64,000 nucleotides of DNA from the NCBI GenBank assembly GCA_963924555.1, contig OZ004593.1:434001-498000 (forward strand). The letters are read 5' to 3'. A program made the position numbers and the translations under genes. Shown here one piece after another: positions 13,139 through 23,900 of the stretch; the stretch's first letter is position 1, and each line of letters begins with the position of its first letter. This stretch comes from Crambe crambe. Its lineage: Eukaryota > Porifera > Demospongiae > Poecilosclerida > Crambeidae. The notes under the pieces were generated by a model. The model saw only the letters and a list, made by a program, of their open reading frames with translations. It searched no databases and was not told the DNA's origin.

Positions 13139-16100
13139 TGCAGTTGGCTGTAGGCAAGGATTGTCATATGACTTACAGGTGGGCCATCCAGTCCTGGGCT
13201 TCCGATATCTCCATTAGCTCCTGCTGCACCATCTGCTCCAGCTGGTCCTTCTGATCCTGGCACTCCATTTTGTCCCTAAGTAGAGAGGAAAGGAGAATGA
13301 CCCTGTTAATTAATAACATATCCACATACAGGTGGTCCAGTGGCTCCCCTTTGACCTGGGAACCCTCGAGGTCCAGGGGGTCCACGTGCACCCTTGCTTC
13401 CTGTCTCCCCCGTCTCTCCAGATGGTCCCTATCACACAGAGATTTGATTCACATGGTTATTGACAGGGCATGCCATACACACAGGATTGCCGGGAGGACC
13501 AACAGCACCGGAGACTCCTTGGATCCCCTGAGGTCCCTGAGGTCCAGGTGGTCCAATAGGCCCAGGGTCACCTGGATGGCCGTTCTCTCCATCTTCACCA
13601 TCAGTCCCAGCTCGTCCAGGATTGCCAATAGGTCCCTGAAAATAGACAGAATACTTGCTTCAACCTATTTATGCTCTACAAGGAGATGCTGCTGGAATAC
13701 TGCATTTTAGGACTTTGTTAGTGTCAACATACCGCTGGTCCCTTTGGTCCTTGTGGGCCAGTCAGTCCTGTCACACCCTTGTCTCCTTTCTCACCCTTGA
13801 TTCCACGGTCACCTGGGTGACCAGGGGAACCAGGGGGGCCACGTTGTCCATCCTTGCCTCTAGCTCCCGGAGGACCAGTTCCTCCAATTGGACCCTGCAG
13901 ACAACATAGAAACATATAACACACTCAAACATATTCATAAATGTTTTGAAAGCATTACGACTTCACAGCGATTATATTAATACATTGATTCATACCGGAG
14001 GTCCTCTTTCTCCTGGGTCACCAGTTGTACCTTCAAGACCAGGTGGACCCTTTGAAGTAAGAATAATGGTAAAGAAAAGTAATATCAAGCCTAGCCATTT
14101 CAAAACTGCAGCTTCATAACTTCATAATATTATATGAACTCCACTCACCGGTGATCCTCTTCTTCCAATGGGACCTGGAGGACCTCGGGGACCTATGGGA
14201 CCCTAGTGTTACCATGGAACCACAATAGTAAGCACAAAATCTACATGAAGGAACTTACCGGTTGACATGTGATAGGAGCTTCATAGCCACCTTCTCCATC
14301 ACCTGGAGGCAGCTGGAAAATATAAATCGTATAAATGCTTAAATAGCAAACAAACAAACAAACAAACAAACAAACAAATAAACAAACTAAACAAAAACAA
14401 AAAACAAGGGGCATAAGACTAAACTTGCTCCTAGAGAGAGCAATTACAGTTGGATACATGGGGGATGTCAGTTTATTAGCTGTTCCAAATCAATCAAACT
14501 CACAATCAGAGCCTGGCCGGGTGGTCCTGGAGGTCCACGGGGACCTGGATTTCCTGGAAGGCCAACATCTCCCTAAAACCACATTAAACTACCTACTGAA
14601 ATTGATAAACTTTATAGGAACACTTGCCCTTGGGCCTTTTTTCCCTGGTAAACCGGGAGTTCCTGGAGGTCCTCTAAGGCCCTGAGTGAAAGAGATAAGG
14701 ACAAATTTGACACCATCACAAGCTAAATCCATTGGTCCTTACAGCTCGTCCTTCTGGACCTTGAGTTCCAGGCACTCCAGGCTAGATGGAGAAAGTTACA
14801 GATCAGGTCTGGAAATGTATGATCAACAGCCAACATTAACTTACAGGTCCAAATACTGTATTTCCTGGACTTCCTGGTGCTCCTTTTTCCTGTGGAATTA
14901 ACAGTCACGTCTCATAATGCAATGTATAGTATAGACCAATTCAAAACTCACTCCTTTTTGTGGAAGAGGCAGGCTTGTAGGTCCCCCCTGCACAGACACA
15001 CACAAATGTTCATAGAATCAAAAAATTAATTATTTTAACACAATACTTACAGGAGTAGGCTGAACACCAACTTGCTGATTGATCACATCTTCAATGGTGA
15101 TATCAGGAGGATTAAGGAGACTTGGTCTAGAGCAATCGAGTGGGAAAGCGTTGCATTGGACATTGACTAACTCCTGCATCGTGACACTTGATCGACACTG
15201 TGCTGAATACAATTGTGCCACTCTTCCCTATAGTAAATCAAGATTACATTCATCTTCAGTGGAACAGTTGTGGGGGGGTTCAGTAACTCTGTTAATTGCC
15301 AGTTTACTAATTTTGCTCCCTACAATGCTTGCCCTAAATTTATCGGTCTGCTGTTTTTCCAAAAAATTATTAACTACTGAATTCGGATGCATTTGCAAAT
15401 AAGTGCTGCAGCTAATGTGGAGGGAAAGGCCTTGAGGGAGCAGAACTGATTGCTATGCTCTTAAAATACCCTTAAGCAATGTACATACAGTGAATCTATT
15501 TGTAGAGTTTATCAGTGCTGTCTGGAGTAATGTCAGAAAAGTGTTCGATGTAATGGTAGGAATTCCACTAAATGCTAGTCGTTCAATTTCTGTACAGTTG
15601 ATATATAGTACTGCTTCACTGCTTGTCACACAGATTTGGATGTGACTGTATCCCTGTGGTCCAGGTGTATCAGCTGCAGGCAGGCGACCACTAATAGAGA
15701 ATGTTATTGGGTTTCCAACTCCAAACTGCAATGACAGAGATGTAGGGCTCATTCTAACGAATCCAATATTATCATCATTATCATAGAGATTCAGAAGAAG
15801 ATTGTTTTCTCCCATTGGAGTGCTGACAGTGGCAGCAATACAGTAAGAAGAACTCGTTGGGTTAAATAACACATCAAGCTCGTTCCCCTGTGTGGTTGGT
15901 GCCGTTCTGGGTGGGGCTGGAGGTGGTTGACTATCTTGAACAATAAAGACACTCTCTCCACGTCCTGGGACATTTGAGCAGGGGCCATCTAATCTAAGCA
16001 CAGAAGTGAATTGAAAGCTTCCAGTCGCATCTTCAGAAGTGATAACATCAGTGAGATAATCTGTGTATGTATAATTACACATCCACTCAAAAAATTTCCA

Positions 16101-16419
16101 GCCATATCTTAAGGTTACTAATACCTTGAAATCACAAAATTAGCATAACCTAGACTAGTTCTAAATATGAGGATGTGAGGATGTAATATATAGAATGCAT
16201 GCAGTGGCATGTAGTACCAGCCAAAAAAACTTCCCTCCTTGCACTACAAGTTAGCTATAGGCATTGACATTACCATCAACTTGGCATGATTGAGCTGAAC
16301 CTCTTCTCCACAGAGCAAGTAAAAGAATCACTACGAATGATAGTGACCTACATAAATACATAAAGGGAGAGCTGAGAGCTATAGCCACATAACCACACTC
16401 ACTGTAACTTCACCTGCAT
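5311..16419 (-). CDS. Fibrillar collagen A (signal peptide, TSPN/LamG, Gly-X-Y helix, COLFI)
   Basis: A secreted procollagen chain spread over dozens of small exons. The N-terminus starts at ATG 16419: MQVKLQ, spliced to [13 protein letters not shown], a signal peptide. About 15453-16115 encodes a TSPN/LamG-like domain, then a Cys-rich linker near 15060-15230. Gly-X-Y exons run from about 14990 to 6370, nearly all starting at a Gly codon. The C-propeptide lies in four exons between 6302 and 5311, with EMDEIKSEL (coil), [29 protein letters not shown], a segment [13 protein letters not shown] and the terminus [12 protein letters not shown]. The cysteine usually found after the DPN motif is missing and extra Cys follow ([11 protein letters not shown]). 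Collagen B starts 1.58 kb away in the opposite direction. Fibrillar class is secure; the exon-by-exon model is not complete. Confidence 0.9.
6468..6560. repeat. Short tandem repeat in collagen A intron
   Basis: A unit of roughly 18-20 bp with the core AGCTATGGCAAC is repeated about five times with drift. It is intronic and has no coding role that I can see. Confidence 0.7.
8422..8622. repeat. 25-bp minisatellite in collagen A intron
   Basis: About eight direct copies of a 25-bp unit (core CAGTGATTCTTATTCCCATT) are arranged head to tail with no spacers, alternating CTCATTCC and TTATTCC variants. Contiguous units and an intronic setting mark this as a minisatellite and exclude a CRISPR array. 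Confidence 0.85.
9409..9626. mobile_element. MITE-like element in collagen A intron
   Basis: A 218-bp segment is bounded by perfect 15-bp inverted ends, CAGGGGCAGATCCAG and CTGGATCTGCCCCTG. It has no ORF and lies wholly within an intron. Subterminal GGGGTCC and GGACCCC extend the inverted relation. The superfamily cannot be assigned because no clear target-site duplication is visible. Confidence 0.7.
10288..10321. repeat. (GA)n microsatellite in collagen A intron
   Basis: About 17 GA units, which read as (TC)n on the transcribed minus strand. Other GA runs in the gene are at about 5973-5991, directly next to the acceptor of the YYWIDPN exon, where the repeat supplies the polypyrimidine tract. 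Confidence 0.8.
11972..13051 (-). mobile_element. TIR-bounded element with Helitron-like ORF in a collagen A intron
   Basis: A segment of about 1.08 kb begins TAACCCTCCGCA and ends TGCGGAGGGTTA, a perfect 12-bp inverted pair. The right end also holds a subterminal hairpin, CCTCCGCGCATGCGCTGCGGAGG. The only sizeable ORF is on the minus strand (12025-12681). An (AAT)n tract abuts the right end. Terminal inverted repeats, a subterminal hairpin and an adjoining microsatellite recall Helentron/Helitron2-type elements, but no Rep or helicase remains, so it would be non-autonomous. The collagen exons on either side keep the Gly-X-Y frame. Confidence 0.65.
12025..12681 (-). CDS. Zn-finger plus basic-repeat protein, Helitron N-terminal-like fragment
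   Basis: A 218-residue intact frame. Residues about 8-24 have a CxxC...CxC pattern ([17 protein letters not shown]) that could bind zinc. Residues about 45-160 are tandem 27-residue units rich in Arg, Glu, Ser and Gln (core [19 protein letters not shown]). Such arrays, followed by a segment like [16 protein letters not shown], resemble the region before the Rep domain of animal Helitron proteins. The frame stops soon after, so catalytic parts are missing. It lies inside a collagen intron on the same strand. Transposon origin is an inference from pattern; expression is unknown. Confidence 0.5.
   Translation of the reverse strand: MAPFMKHCRGCGIDLHVRKLKCPCGYAFSSKPRLTSTKNVEASRRESNASRQACKRALESEHELQQRRQANAVCLARRRSQESEQESEHRRQINAACLASKRSQESEQESEHRRQINAACLARKRSQESEQESEHRRRVNAALKAHKRSLEDYEQQNRKAMANKRRCVEMSIESVIESFLVKTKEGPDYVSFGFLNDKRIHANSIFSLVHVISTLMQI
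13050..13138. repeat. (AAT)n/(ATT)n palindromic microsatellite
   Basis: An AAT run of about 50 bp turns directly into an ATT run of about 38 bp, so the tract is a near-perfect palindrome able to extrude as a cruciform or hairpin. It lies immediately outside the 12-bp inverted end of the element at 11972-13051. Confidence 0.9.
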
Positions 16420-17995
16420 GATGCTAACCTTTTTATATTGAGCTATAGCTATGGTGTATTGTAGCTGCTCAGTAGTTATTCTGTACAGCTACAATTTAGA
16501 ATTTAGCTGTTATGTCCTCCTCTGAACAATTTTTGTGAGATCAAGTTTTTTAATGTGCAGAATGTTAGATCTGTTTTCTAGGGGAGGGGGGGACCCAGGC
16601 CCCCCTAGCTCCCCCCAACGCTTCCATGAGTGCTAATACTAGTAGCACTTTGCTTCCAAGAGATTCTTCAGTCATAGATCAATTTTTGTCAGAGGGAGCT
16701 TTGTGATGACTACAGCTAGCTAGCTATTTCCTATAACTAAATAATATCCTAGATATAATTATTATTTCTAAAAATAATTAAAATGGGGATATAATAATTT
16801 TGACTCGAGTTACTTACCGCATCTTGACTAATCCTGCTACACTCGGAGCTGCAGAGAAGCGTCTGCAACAAGGGAGTGCAAACAGAGATTCGTGTAGAGT
16901 TACAGTTTGGAGAAGCTGCACTTTAGGCGGATACGCCTTAGGGCTTGGAGAAGAACAGGGTGATAGGCTCCCGTTGCAGCTTCAGGGGGCCATTTGCAAA
17001 GAAGGGCCCTGCGCGCAATACTCTAACAAAAGGTATTATCCGCGAACAATGCACCTCCTACAATGCAGAATGGGTGCATAAGAATTAGCCTTTTTTACGT
17101 GGGGTGAAATTATTGTTCTTTTTTTCCATTCCAAAGGAATCTTGGAATGGAAAACTCATTCCAGAAGTACGCTAGCTCGCCGCGCTGTCTTGAATAACGC
17201 ATGCGCGCGCATTAATTACAAAGGAAGCTGCAGGTTAGAAAAAGACTAAGATATCAGTTGAATCCATCCTTAAATAGAGGATTTTGGGAACAATGTGATA
17301 TTGTCAGCTGGAAAAGACACAACATCCACCTAACAATGGAGTCCCTTTATGTACAATTCACACCCACACTTGAGGCTGAACGAAGAGACATAACAGGCAG
17401 TTTTGCATAACTCTTGACCCCTATGATCTCCTATAAGCCATTTGTAGTGAGTAGGTGTGCTGTAGCTATGTTCTTGGCATTAGTATGTGTTGGAATGGCT
17501 TCCCTGTGTTGTCGTCTCATACTGACCTTGCTAGACTAACCAGATCAACTCTATGGCCAATATACATAGCTACAAAGCTTTTCAATACATGTGTGACAAA
17601 AAGCTCAATTTAGTCATCATATTCCTCTTAATGTGTCTGGAGAAGAAGACTTTTTGTCTCTTGAATGGACAACAATTGCTGGTCTGCACTGGAGGACCAT
17701 TGTTAACTTTGAATGGGGCAGGGTGTGTATAGACAGTAGACACAAGTACCATGGGTTTATCTATCACAGTGGGCACATAGCACTGTTCATTATCTGGCAG
17801 TGTGCATTTGAGCTGTGCATCCAAGCTCAATTTGACTGAGCATTTCTCACTAGCTCAATCTCTGGAACTATTTCTCGGTCCAAGTTAGGCCTCTAGAAGG
17901 CATTGACTAGACTGACAGTAGTCCAGCACAGTAGATAGCTAGTTAGCTTTATCAGGTAGATCTTTTAGTTTGAAAGTGGAGTGGTGCTTTTAGCC
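16420..17995. promoter_or_regulatory. Shared upstream region of head-to-head collagens A and B
   Basis: About 1.58 kb separates the two divergent start codons. No conserved protein is encoded: the open frames at about 16800-17081 and 17582-17839 have no recognisable domain. The middle holds a small inverted repeat with arms TTCCATTCC and GGAATGGAA near 17126-17155 and an AT-rich part around 16735-16800. Promoters of both genes must lie here, so co-regulation is plausible; the precise sites are not visible. Confidence 0.5.
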
Positions 17996-20900
17996 ATGGC
18001 AAGGACTATCCTGTTATTGTCTGTTGTGCTCAGTTTAGCATATGTTTCACTGGCTGTGGTAAGCTCGTTGACATTTATAGCTAGTTAGCTCATGTCATGA
18101 GAGTTGGCATCAACAAGTAGTTATCTATTAACCAGCAATGGCGCATATCATGATGATCAATCCTCTATCTGGTGTCATGTAGGTAGGGCCGAAGGGACCA
18201 AAGGGTTTCACCCCAGATCCAGTTGGACCAGTAAGTTGGCATATGTACTTAATGCATTTTTTTACTGCCCCGCAACTCAGCCAGCTCTAGCTATATGGGG
18301 AAAAAATGCAGCTAGCTAGCTAGCTAATGATTTTTATTTACTTTGTGCAGGGAGGAGACGATGGTGATCCAGGATTACAAGTGAGTGTTCATATTAAGTA
18401 GGCCAACACTAGCTGTTAGATAAAATGTAATTCAAATTTCTATGTTTCACTCCATCTCCATACAGGGTCGTCCAGGATCGGATGGTAGTGATGGACCATC
18501 TGGACGAAGAGGAGCAACTGTATGTTGCTACTAGCTACTAATATGCAACAGTTAAGAATACAATTTATTCGCTTTAGGGGGGACAAGGGGCCACAGGTCC
18601 ACCAGGTGTCCCTGGAAAGCCCGGAAAACCAGCTGTAAGTGATAAAAAAACATGGCTACAGCTGTATGCATGATGTAGTAGTACACTTATACAAAACTTA
18701 CCATTCACAATGACCGCATGTGTTCAGGTCATGCATAACATCCGAATCGACCCCAAGAATCCTCCAGAATTGAGTGGAGTGAAAGGAGACACGGGAGCAC
18801 CTGGAAAGAGTGGTCCACCAGGGCCTCCTGGCATCAGTGTAAGGAGCTGATTATTTTTCGAGTGATTGAAATAATAATTTTCCATGAACTAATCCACAAG
18901 TTTAAATTGAATCCCTGATTTTTTATGTACGGAATTTTATTTGATAGGGAGATATGGGCCATCCTGGAAACCAGGGACCCAAAGGTGCACCGGGATCGAA
19001 GGGTCCCGTGGGTCATAAAGGTCATCCTGGCATTCCAGGCCACCCAGGAGAAGTTGTAAGTTGATGGCTACAATCATTGAAAGTGTATGTATGTTTATAA
19101 TCATGCTTTCACTTTAAGGGTGATGTTGGGGTTCCTGGAGCTAAAGGGCCTTCAGGACCACCTGGGCCTCGTGTAAGTTTTTACTAGAGTCAGTAAAATA
19201 ACTAGATATCAAATACAAGGGGATCTATGATAATATTCTGTCATACAAATTACAAGCTAGCTATATTATATATAGTCTGATTATGAATCCTCAGTGTGAT
19301 ATAAAAGCACATATCCCTAATTACATGTACCCCTAATTACATGTACCCCTAATTACATAGTGATGCTCTTACTAGTTTTGTAGGATAATTATTATATAGC
19401 TAGCAAACATTATGTCATGCATAATGCATGGTGGCAAGTAAATATAGCACTTTAACTGCACAGGGGAGAGGTGGACCTGCTGGTTTTAAGGGACCTGCTG
19501 GACCAAAGGGTGCTGCTGGTCCACCCGGAGCTGCTGGAGAAACAGGACAACAGGGTCGCCCTGGAATTCATGGACGTCCTGGAGCACCAGGAAATACTGG
19601 CCAAGATGGTCAACCTGGGGTACAAGGACCAAATGGAGAAACAGGTCTACCTGGAGTTCTGGGACATCCTGTAAGCCAAAAGGCTAATTAGATATAGCTA
19701 GCTACTAGCCATTAAAATCTGGTTGTTGTTGTCGTTCTTAATTCTTCTTCTTCTTCTTCTTCTTCTTCTTCTTCTTCTTCTTCTTTCAAGTTAACTAGCT
19801 ACATAGTAGCCAGTTACAAGGAGAGGAATTAGATAGCAAGCTAAAGTAGCTTCTTTTGCGTTAACTAATGTTACTGAGTGCAATTTCTTCATGCCATAGG
19901 GACCAGTAGGACCAAGAGGTGATAAAGGAGGATCAGGAGGAAAGGTACGTATAGCCATGGATGCAGGCCATTTCATACCCCTTCATGCATGCTGCATTGC
20001 AACTGGCCCTGCAGCTATTCTGTAGCTATACATATAGCTATAGCTATAGGCCTTGCAGCTATTATGCTAGCTAGGGCCTGCAGCTAATGTATGATATAGT
20101 TAGGCCCTGCAGCTATTGTTGGAATTGTTGTGTCTGGGGAGGACTGAATGGATATTTGTTGTGGAATGGGAGTAGACCATACCTTAGGAACTCCCTAAAT
20201 AGCTACTGCATGGTCTCTTTCATTAGAACAATGGGAGCTTTGTTCTCAAGTCTAAGCATGCTTTGCTGGTGCATAATAATTATTGTTGTAGCTATGGCAC
20301 CCAATGCTAATTTCATGTGTTTTTTTTTGTTGTTTTTTTTTTTGATTCTTCATAATTGTTTCCATGTTTAATTCAGGGACCTAAAGGAGAAGTTGGACCC
20401 CATGGCTCACCAGGAAAAATTGGACCCCCTGTAAGTGATAACGAGCTAGAAATGCTTTAGGAAATTGGGATCTGCACTTAGCTACTTACTTACTATTGTA
20501 TGATGACAGGGTCCCCGTGGTGGCCCTGGAGATTCAGGAGCTGCAGGAGATCCTGGCCAATCAGGCAACCCTGGTCAAGATGGTGGCCCTGGGAAAAAAG
20601 GTGCAGACGGTGCCAATGGTGAACCAGGAGTCCAGGGGGACACTGGATCTGCTGTAAGAGAGAAGGACTTGGCTATGATCATAATACCAGCCATTATTTT
20701 ATTTCACATTTGATAGGGAGCACCTGGCGAACGAGGGAGCATTGGATATCCTGGTGTCCCCGGATCCAAAGGACCTGGAGGATTACCTGGGGTTGACGGA
20801 CAAGATGGTGGTCGTGGACCTAAGGGAAAGCCAGGAAGTCCTGGTGATGGCGGTCATCCTGGTCACCCTGGAGTGCAAGGACACCAAGGTCATTCTGGAC

Positions 20901-23900
20901 AAGCTGGAGACAAGGGAGAACCTGGTGATAGGGGACTGCCGGGAAATCCTGGTCCTATTGGACCAGCTGGCCCTAAAGGACCTGATGGAAGGCCTGGTGT
21001 GCCTGGAGCAGTTGGTAAATCTGGAGGTGCTGGACAAGATGGAGCACCAGGGGCTAGAGGATTCGATGGAAAACCTGGATTGGATGTGAGAAACGAAGAA
21101 GAACTAGTGGTTGGAGACCATAATGACAGTGATGACTAACTTACGTATCTTCCTGTAGGGTAAACCTGGAGCTCCAGGTCCTTCTGGTTTGAGAGGCAAT
21201 CCCGGTGCACCAGGTAGAGCTGGCAGACAAGGAGGACCAGGACTGAATGGGGATCCTGTAAGTAGCAGCTAGCTAGCTAGTCTATCAGCCAAGAAGGAAA
21301 ATGTCAAAATAGCAGCTAGCTATGGAGCCCTTTGATCATTCACACAAAACTGCTATAACTTTCTCAATTTTGAACCAAATTTCTAGTTTAATGCATTAAC
21401 AGAGAGCTGATTTTGGTTAAGAATCAAGAAAATTATAGTGAATGATCAAGGGGCAAGGTGAATGCTTTGGCTATATATTATTTCATAGCTTTGAATGTCA
21501 ACACTTCTAGCTATACCACAAAACTTGTTGCCCTCCACAATTCAAGTAGCTATAAGATCTTATGTAGCTATGAAGTTTCTTCCCCGTCATTCCTCCCCTC
21601 CACAGGGCTTGCCAGGTGATGAAGGAGATCAAGGGTCTGTAGGTGAAGTTGGCAGTCAGGGACCCCCCGGCACTCAGGGACCACGAGGAGCCCCTGGGAA
21701 GAGGGTATGTGATTATTGTTGTGTGAGAAAATAGATGCCAAACATAATCACACCATTAATGAACCAGGGAGAAGCTGGAGCTGATGGTCAAGATGGTAAC
21801 CCAGGTGAGCCTGGCTCTGCTGGAGCACCTGGAGAAAGGGGACACCCTGGACCTATTGGACCTGACGGAGATAAGGGAGAGGCCGGAGATAAAGGACCTC
21901 CAGGAATCACTGGGAACACTGGAGATCAAGGAGATCGTGGACCCACAGGAATGACCGGTGCTGATGGACCTCCTGGTCCTTCTGTAAGAATACCAATTTA
22001 AGCTTAGCTACATGTTAGCTAGATAGGAAAGTGATAAGAGATTAATTTAGCTAGCTATAGCCATAAGGAAATAACTGCCACATAGATAGCTAAAATTAGC
22101 CACTCAATTCTTAGGGACCTCAAGGAGATAAAGGAATTGAAGGAGAGACTGGGGATAAGGGTTATCCAGGACCCCAAGGAGAGCCAGGTTTCCCAGGAAA
22201 AGGTGGCAATGGAGGACCTAAGGGTCCAGCTGGAGAGACTGGAGATGATGGAGCGAAGGTGAAGACTATAGCAAAAGATGATGATACATGATCATGATGA
22301 TTGCTGGAAAGAAGGCTACGTAGCTACTCCTGATCATGATTATGTTTTTCCTTAAACACACAGGGATCACCAGGTGCTCGTGGAGCTCCAGGACACCCTG
22401 GACCTGAGGGAGTAAAGGTATGCATTTGATCACCATGCACACCACCACGACAATCCTGAATGCAATCATTGATTGAAGCTATAACCTTACAGGGACCCGT
22501 GGGAGCAACTGGGCATCCTGGAGAAGAAGGACTTCCTGGTGCTTCAGTAAGTTTTAGTTATCAAGTTTTACATTATCAATATGCATCTTACTTGGGAATG
22601 AGCTGTTCTGTTAATTAATGATAATATCATTATGCTATAGCTATGGATGGCTATGTAGCTACTAGCAAGTAATAGATTGACAAAAAAAAAAGAAAAAAGA
22701 TAGCTATTGGTAGCTATGATTGTTGCTTTGGGTAGCAATGATATGGTTGTTATTTAGGGTATCAATGATATGGTTGTTGTTTAGGGAATCAATAAGATGG
22801 TTGTTGTTTAGGGTATCAATGATGTGGTTGTTGCTTTGGGTATCAATGATATGGTTGTTGTTTAGGGTATCAATGATATGGTTGTTGTTTAGGGAATCAA
22901 TAAGATGGTTGTTGTTTAGGGAATCAATGATATGGTTGTTGTTTAGGGTATCAATGTGGTTGTTGTTTAGGGTATGGTTGTTGTTTAGGGAATCAATGAT
23001 ATGGTTGTTGTTTAGGGTATCAGTGTGCTTGTTGTTTAGGGTATGGTTGTTGTTTAGAGTATCAATGATATGGTTGTTGTTTAGGGTATCAATGATATGG
23101 TTGTTGTTTAGGGTATCAATGATATGGTTGTTGTTTAGGGCAATGATATGGTTGTTGTCTAGGGTATCAAAGGTATTCCCGGAAAGCCTGGTTCAAGGGG
23201 AGATCAAGGACAAGTTGGAGATTCTGGCCCCCCTGGGCCTGAGGGTACTCCAGGACCTGATGGCTTTAAGGGGCCTACGGGAGCTGTGGGTCCAGCTGGA
23301 GCTAAAGGACCACCAGGACAGGCAGGAACTGCAGGAGGCCCAGGACCCGTTGGTCCCCCTGGCCCTACTGGACCCCCAGGAGAACCAGGAAGGAAAGGAG
23401 AAGATGGAGATGAAGGTCCTCCAGGTTTTGCTGTGAGTGACTTCATTTGTCAATTATTGGATCACATGGTACATGGCTTCTTATTTGTGCGATTGTAGGG
23501 GGATGTAGGTGCTCCAGGTCCTGATGGTGAGCCAGGCCTTCTTGCAGCTGATGGAGAGCCTGGAGACGTAGGACACAAGGGACCCCAAGGACCTCCTGGA
23601 CCACCTGTATGTTACCTAACACTTAAAAATAAAATGGTTGATGGACCTTAATAAGTTGATGGCTATTTTAGGGACCACCAGGCTCTCAAGGACTGAGGGG
23701 AATGACTGGTGCCATGGGTGTCCATGGTGATGATGGAGAAGCTGGCCCTACTGGACCTGCTGGCCCTGCTGGTTCCCCCGGAGAGGAAGGTGCTGCTGGG
23801 GAGAAGGGACCAACTGGAGAAACTGGACAACCTGTAAAAATTTGCAGAATCAACTTGCTATGTAGCTATATGATAATGTTTGCTCTGCTCTGTGTAGGGC

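Noticed and set aside
16800..17081. Open frame of 93 residues between collagens A and B
   Set aside because: No homology signature, biased composition and no conserved start context; treated as intergenic.
22720..23436. Open frame of 238 residues with repeated LLFRVSMIW units
   Set aside because: It is a read through the 27-bp minisatellite in a collagen intron. The period is a multiple of three and lacks stops in this frame only; there is no domain.
23193..23453. Minus-strand proline-rich frames over collagen B
   Set aside because: Complement of a GGN CCN rich collagen exon; no independent start, domain or splice logic.
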